In this document: piece after piece, positions 10,654 through 21,798 of the stretch
How the letters are laid out: each line of letters begins with the position of its first letter
Numbering within the stretch: position 1 is the first letter of the stretch
NCBI GenBank assembly: GCA_963682175.1
Contig: OY821786.1
Location: 21,691,501-21,755,500, forward strand
DNA length: 64,000 bases
Direction: 5' to 3'
Source of the DNA: Triglochin maritima
Lineage: Eukaryota > Streptophyta > Magnoliopsida > Alismatales > Juncaginaceae
Program-made: the position numbers and the translations under genes
The notes under the pieces: generated by a model
What the model was told of the DNA's origin: nothing
What the model saw: the letters and a program-made list of their open reading frames with translations, nothing else
Database searches by the model: none

Positions 10654-12738
10654 TGTAATGTCCCTAACTCTCATTAGAGGTTAAGTGCTGGTTAGAGGAG
10701 GTTTGACTTTGGTGGCTTGAGGAGAGAGTTGATGGGGTAGGGGATGGGTGGAGGTATGGGCTAGGAGTGTAGGGGAATGGTGGGGGGTGTTGCTTGGGGT
10801 TTAGTTTTGTTTAAAAGCAAAAACCATTCCACCTCCATTCTTCTTCTTCTCCAAATTCTTCTTCCTCACTCATCTCGTCTCTCACTTTCTTTCCTCTTTC
10901 CCCTGACGCAGAGGAGGCGGAAGCTGGTCCAGCATGAGGGTGCGGAGGTCGTTGCAAGGAGGCGGTCGTGCGTGGAGGCGACGTCGCGCGAGCGAGGCTC
11001 CGGCGGATTCGTCGTGTTCGAAAGGTATGTCGGCTTAATAGTGTGATTTTGTTGCTCACCCACGTTGGCGTGTTATGGTGGTCGGTCGCGAGAGGTTGGA
11101 GAACTCACCAGCGGCGTGAAACGACGTAAAATCCTTAGCTGGTGCAAGGTTGTTGTCGACCAATGGTCGACCGATTCCTTCGGGTGGTCGGCCGGTTTAG
11201 TGTAATTGCCCGACTTTAACCAACACCGCTCGAACGATGCCTTGTGGTGGTCGACCGGTAGTGCATGTGCTGGTGGGTCGGGGGTTTTCCTGTTGCTTTT
11301 CGGTCGACCGTTTCCTTGGTTGGTTCGACCGGAACTTAGGTTGCATTATGTATGGTTCGACCGTTTTTATGCTTTGTTCGACCGATTGATGACTTAATCT
11401 ACTAGGATGTCCCTAGTAGTATTTGGTCAACCGGGACCCCTGAGTCGGTCGACCGATTAGACTTATATCATTTTGACCAGACTCCAAATTTTGACCACGT
11501 TTCGGTCGACTGGTTTTAGACTCTTGTCCGACCGTTGGGACTTAGGTTTTACGCAGAGAGTTCGACCGTTGCAGACTTTCGGTCGACCGAACCCCATTGG
11601 AACGGTCGACCAGATTGCCTCTTTTGGTTCACCGTTTGTGTGCAGAACCGAATTCCCAGTCCTTGTATGATGCCAACTCTGTCCACGGAAACCCGTGTCC
11701 TCGCCTAGTGCGTGAGCCGGGGTTGACGGCGGGTGCGTTACGCGTGCCTGCCCAGGGACCACCGTGTGGAAGAGTGTGGGTATTCGGGACGTGTCATCTC
11801 CGTGTATGGATCGTGACTTAATGTGATGGATTGATGGACTCATTGTAGAGTAGAAGACCTGAGGGATCACGGATCCCAATGTATGATGATGTGCGGCTCG
11901 TGAAGCCTGATGACCTGGCGGACTTCGGTCTGGAACCGTCCGATGTTGTGCCGGACGTATGTTGGACCACCAATGCTGTGTCGGTGATGTCGTTGATGAT
12001 GTTCCGACGATGACGGGCCGATGTTGTTCCGACTATGATGTTTGATGGGTCGATGTTGTTCTGGCTATATTTTCCTCAGCTGGGAACCTACTGAGATGAT
12101 GATTGATGGACCAACCGAGCGACGGCTCTGTCGGGGTGGTTTGACCATGAAGTTACAGATCTGTTTCTTATGGCGCGGACCTGGCAGTTGCTCCCTGCCG
12201 AACCCCATGTATTGTGTAGCTGTGTGTGGGGAGTGTCACGTTTTGTTCTGTTATACCGTATATGCCTACGGTAGGTCTCCGAGGGAGACTCAATGATGAT
12301 TGTCGGACTGATGTCTTGTTTTACCCTTCGGGGGAACGGTTTTCCTTACTGTTGATGACATGACATGTTACTAGTATGATAGGTTCATTTGTATTATTGC
12401 ATGCATATAGGTGAGCTTGGTATACAAGGTTTCCTTATGGAAACTCAGGCATTGTTGCATGTTTTATTTCAGGACCACATTAGGTCCAGTTGGGTGGTGA
12501 CGGCGGGCGCACGCATTTTGGGACTGGGATCCTCTCGTTCGGACCATTGAGGTCGACATGATTACTTTTACTTCCTTTTGTTATATCTGATGTAATGTTA
12601 TAGCTTTTTTACGAACTCTTATGTAATATGGTGCACCGTTTGGATGTTTTATTGGAAGTAACAGTCCCGTCTTTTGATTACTGATATCTGGTATCTTGAT
12701 GATAAATTTTAAATTTTCCGCTATTTCGGGATGTTACA
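10654..12738 (+). mobile_element. Solo LTR, gypsy-like, in P450 intron 3 (TSD GGTAT)
   Basis: 2085 bp beginning TGTAATGTCCC and ending CGGGATGTTACA, with the perfect 5 bp target duplication GGTAT at 10649-10653 and 12739-12743. The ends resemble the TGTAAC..GTTACA termini of chromovirus-type (Tekay/Del) LTRs. Orientation is given as that of the terminal sequences and is not certain. The interior at 11085-11640 is dense in CGGTCGACCG variants. No internal retroelement domain is present, so recombination between two LTRs probably left this copy. Confidence 0.85.
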
Positions 12739-12763
12739 GGTATAAATTGTTACAATCCAAAAA

Positions 12764-12795
12764 AATTAAATTTTCCGCTGTTTCGGGATGTTACA
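12764..12795 (+). repeat. Extra copy of the solo-LTR 3' end
   Basis: 'ttccgctgtttcgggatg' followed by TTACA repeats the last ~28 bp of the solo LTR (12711-12738) just 57 bp downstream, with one substitution. It is either a remnant of an earlier insertion of the same family or a slip during recombination. Confidence 0.6.
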
Positions 12796-14228
12796 AATCT
12801 TTGTCCATACCTTACTTATTAGTCATTACCCAATAATCGGCGGGTAAGGGAAACTTTTCAGTAAAATGGTAAATTTCCCTCTTTTGCAAAAAAGAAAAAA
12901 CATAAACATTCCCACGATATCTTTATAATTTCTTTAAGTTAAACCTTTATTAATTTAAAAGTTTGCAAAATCAGTAATTTTAACAGATATCTGTAAAATC
13001 TGATCTTATCATCGAAAGTGTCACATTTATTTAACATAAAAAAGACACCCATAGTATACAATGCCAAGGCAACTGGCATGATGAAATTGAATGAGCAACA
13101 AGGGAAAAGTAGTAAGTAGTGACTAGAATATGCGTTTCGGACTATGGGTTGGGATTTGATGTGTGGTATTGTTGTGTTTAAGGGTAGTGGAGTTTACTTG
13201 GGTATTTTACAGCCTACATATCTTCAACTATTAAATGAAATTTTAGTTGCCCAAATTAGTAGTTGTAGTAATAACAACAACAATAATATAGCTAAGGCCA
13301 AGGGTGCAAGTTGAAAATGAACCGTTAAATGGTCATACATTGCCAACGTTAGGTAACAAGATGATATACCTTCACACATTTGCAGTAACCAGTGCCTCGT
13401 ATGAGTATCGGAACAGAAAACAATCCGTTGAGAAAGTGTGCGAAATTTTGATGAAGATCTTCCGGCAGCTTATTTGCGTCGGAACTAAATGTCATTTTTG
13501 TGCCAAGCGAAATATCATCTATTCCAACCAAAAGGGTTAAAATGACCACTAAACAATATATCACAAACAGAAAGGAAACAAGAATATACCTTAGAAGTTG
13601 CTTCCTTCACATCGACGGACGGCTTGGTTTCCCACGACCTAATATAGTCCCACGCAGCATCCTCAACTTCATGAATCATCTTGTTTTTTATATTCTCTAC
13701 ACCAAAAAACTTCTCAAAACTAAATTCCTAAGATATTTGTGCACTGAACTGTGCTTTGATGAGATGCTTTCACTGCCAAAAATATCCATGAAACTTTTTG
13801 GGTATAAAAATTGGAATTTCCTCTCTTCTTCTTGGATGAAGTAGTTGTTAAGTTGAACATCAGTGGATACTACCGTAGCTTGGCCGAGAAAGTGTCTTAA
13901 ATATTGGCCCATACCTACAAAAAACAATACAAAACCAAAACCTGAATGGATTTTAAAATTAACTAGCCAGATCTAGCAACCAGACGACAGGCAGACTAAG
14001 AGAATAACAAGACCTTCGAGTCCTTTCATAGATAAATGGAACAATATCAATATTTCTTTGTGGAGAGAAAAATTGAAGGGTCTCCCCTATAAGTGAAAGT
14101 CCCATTGAGCCTGGCGGTAACACACCCTCGACAACCGGATCCCTCCTACTAATCATCAAGTTTACGACATGTACAATGACCAAAACGGAAAAAGCAAGAA
14201 CCTGTGATTCCAACATGGTTATTGTCAT

Positions 14229-14995
14229 TCAATGAATTTGAGATCCAAACAATTCAAGTCCATTAATATAGGTGTTCCAAGATAAGTGCTGCAATTAGTG
14301 AATTTGAGGTCCACTAATATTCAAAGTGGACATGTGATACATGCCTACCAGATTCAAACCACCAGGCACCAGGTACCCAGCTTTATCGGGTGGGGTGGGG
14401 GAAACAAAAAAAACAATACTACATAATTGAAAACATAAATTTCTATGTTACTCATACATTCAAAACAAACTAATAACATTCTACTTGAGCTCGGGTAGGG
14501 GAGTGGTTGGGCTGGTAAGTGACTATGGGGTTGGCGAAGGGGTCCGGTTGGTGGCTATAGGGTGGTGGGAGTGCGTCGAGTGGGGTGGCTGGAGGTGGTG
14601 AGTCTTGTCTACTAACTTCCTCTCCTAAGTCTTCTCCACGTGGCCCCTCCGATCTTCTCCATGCGGCCCCTCTAGTCTTCTCCACGCCTCTTCGATCTTC
14701 TACACGCCCCTTCGATTTTCTCCACGCGGCACACCTCTCCGATCTTCGAGATCTCAGAAAAGGCTTTGGTTAGGAAGGTTTGAGTTAGTTTAACAATCTA
14801 TTGGTGTAGGGCAATTGATTTCTTTTTGCTTGCTTATTGATTCGAGATCTCAGAAATGGCTTCGGTTAGGAACTAGGATGGTTTCTAGTTTGAAAGTGCT
14901 TGCTTGATTTTCTGGATTTCTATTTCAACCTTAGTTGTGTTCTACAGATGTGACTTAAGCTCGGGCAGATTTTAGACCAAGTTCGGTCATGAAGG
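14229..14995. other. Region upstream of P450 exon 1, with short repeats
   Basis: No gene supported. 14625-14747 contains about six imperfect 20-23 bp units built on 'cgatcttctccacgcggccc'. A second direct repeat, GAGATCTCAGAAAWGGCTTYG with 'gttaggaa', occurs at about 14748 and again at about 14842. Short proline/arginine-rich frames here come from the repeats. Confidence 0.5.
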
Positions 14996-16769
14996 GAATG
15001 TGTTCTAAAAGTTTACTTTTATATGTCAATTATTATGAATTGGATGTGCAAACATTTTGTTCATTGATTAATGTATTCGTCTTTTGTAAGTGTTAAGAAA
15101 GAGACACTTAGTCCTTAACCGTAGAGATTTAAAAGATAATGATTTACATAAATAAAAAGTTATTCACAATCATGGTAATTAACATAAAACATTAATTACT
15201 GAGATAAGATTGTCGTGTTGGTCATCGATTATTGTAGCTCTACAAATATTTGACGATACGAGTATATAAAAGAGAAAAAATTACTTTTATATATTGAATA
15301 GACCTAGCAAGTAAAACATTATGAGATTGTGTTTTGTGTCATTAATGTTTTTACTGTGTCTTGGGTCCTAAGATATGAGACTTATATCTTTTCACATAAG
15401 GAGTGTTTAATTTGATTATTGTCCAAAGCTATCATGGAATATAGGGATAAAAGCAATAGTTGGTTAAACATGACTTATGCTGGAAATGATAGTTCGTCAA
15501 AAGATTATCATTGCCCCTCTTTACTTGAGTGATGATATTACTGGGCCCTTGAGAAAGCGAAATTATAATGTTCACAATGTGACTTATCTTAAGTTACATA
15601 TTTATAATTAGCTTAAGAGATCAAGAAATGAATATAAAATTCAAAGGTGACACATTTCTAAATATCATGAGGCAATGAATGAACACAAGTGATGTCCTTA
15701 CATCACTAAATAGATCGTGTTTAGTTCGAGTGAACAAAGACATCTATGTTAATTGGGTAACTATAATGTGTAGGCAGATACAACATATAGTTTATGATAT
15801 TAAGTGTTTAATATCATTGCCAATTGACTTAGATCATCTTATAGGTCGCACCACAAAACTGGGAAATAAGATGGTTGATTTTATATTCATATGATGTATC
15901 GAATTTCGTGTGAAATAGTATATATGTGGTGAATCGATAAAATCAATGTGTCATGAAAATGACATAGTTAGAATCATTTATAAGTTCATATGAGATTTAT
16001 GTATTATGGGGTGTAATGGTTGACATTACATATGATAATATATTACATGATATATATATATAAATTTGCTAAAAACCCCAAAGATCAAATTTTGTTGAAT
16101 ATAAATCCAAAATTTGGTAAAAGGCAAAAAACGGTTAATACAGTTTTGCTCGAATTAATAAGAAATTAATATTAATCATGTATTGGAATTATTCCAATTA
16201 TGGTTAAATGTGGATGTGGATGATTATGTGTCAAATTGTGATTGATTTTAGGAAGAGAAAAATAAGAGATCATGGGTTAGTGGTTAGCTCATGACGTGGG
16301 TGTTGGGAGACCCTATAAATAGGTCTTCTCTTCCTCATTGTTTTAATTAATGCAAAAATTTCTCTCTCCCTAACCACCCTATTAATCCATCCGAAAATTC
16401 ATTAATTATTTCAAGTGTTTGGAGATTAAATTCTCAGGGAGCATAAAAGGGTTCTTAGCTAGATTTTAACCTTGATTTATAGATTGAATTTGCTAGCTCT
16501 TTTCTCTCTGATCTTGTTTAGAGTTTGATGAACACTTGGAGGCGAATCAGAGGGCGATTCGATGAGTGACGCAACTCCGGATCTTCATAAAGGTTTTAGA
16601 GAACCCTTTGGTATGATCATTTTATATTTGTTTTAACATATATTGATTATATGATTTTAGAATAAATATAAACCGATGTACATGAAATTGTTGAAAATAT
16701 GGAAATCGATCATGTATGCATGTATTAAAATTTTAAAATATACGCATACATAGGGGCACAAAATCCTAC
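14996..16769 (+). repeat. Probable LTR-like sequence with a TATA box
   Basis: AT-rich, no coding frame. A good core promoter, CCCTATAAATAGG at about 16310-16322, is followed by a short pyrimidine-rich leader, as in plant copia LTRs. The right end reads 'gcacaaaatcctaca' directly against the SIRE LTR fragment. A possible left end is TGAAGGG at 14996, flanked by GGTCA versus GGTCG on the right, a 4/5 match only. The family was not recognised. Confidence 0.35.
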
Positions 16770-17675
16770 AGGTCGACCGTTCAAGTAATTGTAGTTCAAG
16801 ACACAAGGGTTTGATTGGTCTGAATTAAGCATACGGTTGACCGAATAAGGTTCGGATCATCGTTCACCAGCTTCCAATAACTATTATCAATTTAGCCCTA
16901 CTTAAGTTCGGTTAACCAAATTCCAAATTCCAATTTAGCCCTACTTTAGTAGGATTGGTTGAGCTCTGATCCACTCAAGTTTGGTTAACCGTGTATACTT
17001 CAGTAGACCTAAGTTAGCTCGGTTTTTGCGTTGAAAGTTAAGGCTCAAATAGTCGTTAGGTACAAGGGTCAAGTGTCACGTGTAAATAGTCGTTGGGGCC
17101 TAAAGACAATAAGAACTCGGTTGACCGATAAGTATTCGGTCGTCCAAATTAGGATAACTCAATTGGGCTCTAAGGGCTTGATTCAAATGCGACCATTGGA
17201 GCCAAGTCCAAAACCGATCCAGGGCTATTCGGTTGACCGAAGGTGGTTCGACCTTCCGACAGGGCAATTCCAAAGAACAACCTAATGTTTACTGGTGGGA
17301 AGTATTCGGATAAACGATAGGTGTTCGGTGGACCGAATAAGAAGGGTTTTGGTGGACCGTGAGGGGTTCGGTTTACCGAATGTTGATGGGACAAAATCCT
17401 AGTGCTCAAGTTTCATTAAACCAATGGACTCAATAAATATAAGATTACATGTCTTGGTCCAAAGCTTTGATTACAAGTCTAGATACTTGATGTCTTTGTC
17501 TCAATGCTCCTTTCCTTAACTGTCTTGATGAACCTATTAAGATTATTGCAAGTATACAAGTATGTATGCAATGCATGTAATCGTGTTTGCTCACTTTGAT
17601 TGATTAGGTTGATTGATTAAGATGAGTTTGATTAATCATCATAATTAATATAGATTACGGCCAAAAAAGCCAACA
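16770..17675 (-). repeat. Partial SIRE-like copia LTR
   Basis: Corresponds to the inner 900 bp of the LTR at 5679-7225. It has diverged GGT(C/T)(G/A)ACCG motifs (at least nine between 16770 and 17370), 'aagtttcattaaacc', and the same terminus GCCAACA at 17669-17675. CACTA-A transposase sequence resumes at the next base, so this LTR either inserted in or truncated CACTA-A. Confidence 0.65.
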
Positions 17676-19265
17676 ATTTGTAATACGGGCAATGATTTAT
17701 TGCATGATTAATGACTTTCCAGCTAATGGTAATTTGTCTGGATATTCTGTCAAAGGTTATAAAGCTTGTCCTATTTGCGAAGAGAATACATGCTCCTTGT
17801 AACTAGTTAATGGTTCTAAGACAGTCTATCTTGGTCATCGAAGATTTTTGGAAAGTTCTCATCCTTATCATAGGTTGAAGAAGGAATTTAAAAGAAAACA
17901 AGAGTTTCAGAATCTGCTAGTTGAAATCAATGTCGATAAGGTGTATGAAAGTGTAATGAACGTTGAATGTGAATTTGGAAACCGTACAAATTAGCAAATG
18001 ACAAAAGTTCTTGGAAAAAAGATATAATTTTTTTGATCGTCCTTACTGGACAACTTTAGAAGTTACACATTGTATTGATGTGATGCATGTAGAGAAAAAC
18101 GTTTAGGATAGTCTTGTTGGCACTCTGTTAAACATACCTGGTAAGACAAAAGATTGATATAATGCTAGACTTGATCTTGTTGACCTTGGTATACGTGCAA
18201 GGGTAGTCAGAGAAGAAGGGAGACTGGAATTACTTACCTCAAGGTTGTTATACATTGTGTAGAAAGGAGAAAATCATTCTCTGGCAGTGTTTGCACGATG
18301 TAAGGGTTCCACAAGGTTATTCTTCAAATATTAGCAATCTTGTTGTTATGAAGGATTCAAAACTTGTGGTGATGAAGTTTCACGATTGTCACACTTTAAT
18401 GCAGCAGTTGTTACCTGTAGCACTGAGATCCATATTACCAAAACATGTTAGACATGTCATAGTAAACATGTGTTCCTTTTTCAACAAGATTTACAGTCAA
18501 GTGGTCGATTCCGTGCAGTTAGATGAGTTGCAGAATGAAATTGTGGTCACATTATGTTAGTTGGAGATGTATTTTCCACATGATTTTTTTGACATTAGGA
18601 TTCATCTAGTTATTCATTTGATTATAGAACTTAAATTGTGTGGACGCATTTTTTTAAGGTGGATGTATCCTTTCGAGCGCTATATGAAAGTGTTGAAATG
18701 TTATTGTAAAAATCGTCAAAGGTCATATACTAGAATTGTTGAAGGATACATAGCTGAGGAGGTTGTCGAATTTTGCACTGGATACCTAGCCAACACCAAA
18801 AGTATTGGACTTTCTAGCAATCGTCGTGATGAATGTTCCGATGGTAAAGGGACACGTGAGATGAAAATGTTATATCCAAATGACGATAACTTAATGACAG
18901 CATATTTCTATGTGTTGTGCAATTGTAATGAAGTTCAGCCTTATCTAAATGAACACATGGAACTTTTAAAAGAAAGAAATCCTTTATGGAGTGGTCAACA
19001 CGTAATTAATAGTAATAATAGGAATTTCATCTCTTGGTTCAAAAAGGTGGCTTACAAGCGTCATGTTTCGGAGACGGTAAAGTGGTTGTCCTACGGTCCG
19101 CATTCTGCTGTTACAAGTTACAGTGACTATGATATCAGTGGATATTCATTCTACACTGTTCGTGAAGATGCCAAAAGTATTGCTCAGAATAGTGAGGTCA
19201 CTTTAATAGCAGAGTCTCTGCATGTGTCTGGTTCTAAAGACAAGAATCTTGTATACGTCGACATG
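17676..19265 (+). pseudogene. TNP2-like CACTA transposase, central part (CACTA-A)
   Basis: Aligns with residues of about 410-925 of the intact TNP2 of CACTA-B. Readable blocks include RAMIYCMINDFPA, GYKACPICEENTCSL, YLGHRRFL, the DUF4218 segment (FLRWMYPFERYMKVLK, VEGYIAEEVVEFCTGYL at about 18655-18800), and EHMELLKERNPLW to SLHVSGS near the end. Stops and frame changes interrupt the 5' half (for example near 17800, 17990 and 18150). Two long frames survive at 18255-18560 and 18561-19274. The gene is cut at 19265 by the terminus of CACTA-D. Confidence 0.85.
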
Positions 19266-19289
19266 CAATACTAGAAATATGGGAATCAC

Positions 19290-20000
19290 CGATGGATATA
19301 TATCTGTTGGTGGTTCATCCGTCGGTGCAGGGTATGTAACACTGACGGATAAACCCTTCCATCGGACGTTCGTTACATCGACGGAACGTAATAATAACAC
19401 CGACGGATAACTTTGGTCGGACTAAAAAAATTCATTTGAGGGTCCTACATCGACGGATAGAACCCATCGGTGTAGGTTTTTGCTAAAGAAACACGCGGGC
19501 TTCAAAAACGTTTTGCGCAAGAACGTACTCTGACAGACGAGTTTGTTAACATCGACGGATAATGGTCGTCGATGTACTTGTTCTTCATACCACCGACGGA
19601 TTCTATCCATCGGAATTAACATTGAAACCCGAGCATTTCAAACCCAAATGTCGACCATTACATCGACGGAAATTAATAATAACACTGACAAATAACTTTG
19701 GTCAGGTCAAAATTTTCCATTTGAGGGTTTTATACCGAGGGATAGGAAACCGTTGGTGTAGGTTTTTGCTTAACAAACACGCAGATGTCTAGAAATTTTT
19801 GCGCAAGAATGTATTCCGATGAAAGAGTACATTAACACCAACAGATTATGGTCATCGGTGTACTTAGTGTCCAGAACTTTTCGTGCAAGAACGTATTCCG
19901 ACAGAAGAGGTCGTTAACACCAACAGATAAGGGCATCGTTGTATTTGGTGTTCAGAACTTTTGCTACTCCGACGGATCGTAACCATTCCGTCGGTGTAGG
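19290..20000 (+). repeat. Subterminal repeats of CACTA-D (CCGACGGAT type)
   Basis: Repeats in both orientations of ACACCGACGGAT, ACATCGACGGA and ATCCGTCGGTG, for example near 19315, 19345, 19375, 19400, 19452, 19555, 19590 and 19970. Such clustered subterminal motifs are the expected binding sites of the CACTA accessory protein. They differ from the GACGTCGG motif of CACTA-A/B. Confidence 0.7.
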
Positions 20001-21798
20001 TTTTTATTAGGAACCTGAGTCGGGCAACCCTTCCATTTCCTTTCTTCTCCAACACAAAAAAAAAACTAACTGCCACCGACCCACACCCGCAGCCACATGC
20101 AAGCCGCGCTCACCTCTACTTGTCGCTCCACCGCCGTCAGTCGTCTCCTCCGCACGCGCCTCCTCCTCGCCGCACCTCCACGCTCGCCTCCTCTCTTGTA
20201 ATGCCTCCCACCACAGCCAACCCTCCTACCCACCACCACCCCGACCTCCTCCTCGTCCCAATCACCTTGACCCTCCTCCCACCAGCGCACGTCCCCCACC
20301 CGCCCTGACCCTCCTCCCACCTGCGCACATCACCCTCCCAACCCGGCCCTAGCACCTCCCTAATGCCCAACCCTAGCCCCTCATCCCCAGCCCTACCCCC
20401 ACCCGACCTAGTGCCTCATCCACCACCCCTACCACCAAACCCAAGCCTGACTCGCTCCACCACCAATCTGATCCACCACAAAGAAACCCTGACCACCACA
20501 ACCCCCACCTCCCCCACAACCGCCTCACCTCCCCCCTCCACCATGACAAACCACTCCACACAACCACCAAAAATCACCATATACCACTCCAACAACTCAC
20601 TTAATTGTTTTTTTTTATTTTTTGGAATTTTTTCTGATTTTTTGAATCTTTTAATTTTTTAATCGTAATCGATATATATATTTCAAATTAAATTCATATA
20701 TATATATATGAATGTAATTTGTATAATTTAATGTATATTTTTATCATTAATTTGAAATTTTATATGACTTGATGCTAGATTGAAATGAATGTCAAATTTT
20801 ATTGGTTTAGAAATTGTATTTTGTCGACAATTTGTTAGATCTATATGATTTGAATTAGGTTGCATTTACGTTTGTATGATTGATTTAATGTTATATTAAA
20901 CTTAATGTGAAGCTTGATTTGGGATTGACATCACATCATGCATACATTCGTGCCTTATATCCTTTATTTTGAACCTAAGCAATGCTATGTAATGAGTTTT
21001 ATTTTTAAGTTTCAGGAGTAAACAAGTTTGAGAAGAAGGGACACAAAAAGGACCAAAACGTGAGAAAAAAGACTGATCGGTGAGACTTATGGACCGATGT
21101 GCAAGAGGGAAGGACCTGAATGCAAGCCAAGAGGACCAATTAGCAAATCGAGAACTCTACACCATCATGAGGAGTATTATGAAAATTCTGCTCGCATCTA
21201 GATCCTCATGGCCAAACCGGGTGCACCTAAGATTAATAATTGAAGATGGTAAGGAACCAGATGAATACTAGTTGGATCCGACATTTTATGACCACCAATC
21301 AGCAGCCATGGACCGCCAATTGGCGGCCCATTATGATCCAAATTCAACAATCTTTGGCTCAAATGTTGGTTATGTTGTTTATATCCATGTCTGGAAGGTT
21401 TAATTAGTCCCACATCGGGGGATTGTCACCGGTTACCTTTTTTCATGCCTATAAATAGAACTTTTCTTCCTCCTTTGTATTTACTCATTACTTGGTGGCA
21501 TTCTCTCTACTTAGAGTAAGCCCGTGAGCAAAACCCAAGTGGAGAAGAATGCTACTGGTAATGTGAGTCATGTAAATAAAAAAAAATCTTAGTTTGTTTT
21601 AATGTTGTATTTTCTTTAATTCTTGCATGCTTAGCTTAATTTTGTTTTTTCTTAGTAGAAGTAATTAAAATGTTTCTTTTTCTTAATATCATTTGTAGTT
21701 TAATGAGTAGTGAGTAGTTTTACCCCCTTTGTAGGTGGAGTTGATGTTTATAAAAGTCATGAAGAATGGGATGAATGCTATCTTTTGCTTTATGTGAT

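Larger units (their letters stand above)
10246..14228 (-). pseudogene. Cytochrome P450 (CYP87-like) pseudogene, 5' exons only
   Basis: Four exons on the minus strand: exon 1 14228-14014, exon 2 13914-13590, exon 3 13518-13370, exon 4 10491-10246, all with GT/AG borders. Exon 1 has a hydrophobic anchor and LPPGSMGLSLIGETLQFFSP. Exon 2 has KFQFLYPKSFMDIFG and HKYLRNLVLRSF. Exon 4 has EEMNKGNLTEE and the I-helix LFASHETTS. These order as in the CYP85 clan, closest in memory to CYP87, ER-anchored monooxygenases of sterol/triterpenoid-type substrates. Frame breaks occur early in exon 2, in a T run in exon 2, and in an A run in exon 3. Exons with ExxR and the heme cysteine are absent. Intron 3 holds a solo LTR. 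Confidence 0.8.

Noticed and set aside
18255..19274. A separate host gene of two frames
   Set aside because: Both frames align in order with the TNP2 of CACTA-B and are parts of one broken transposase.
20120..20662. Pro/Thr-rich frames on both strands
   Set aside because: They come from a CT-rich leader of CACTA-D, with open frames in several registers, which is a composition effect.
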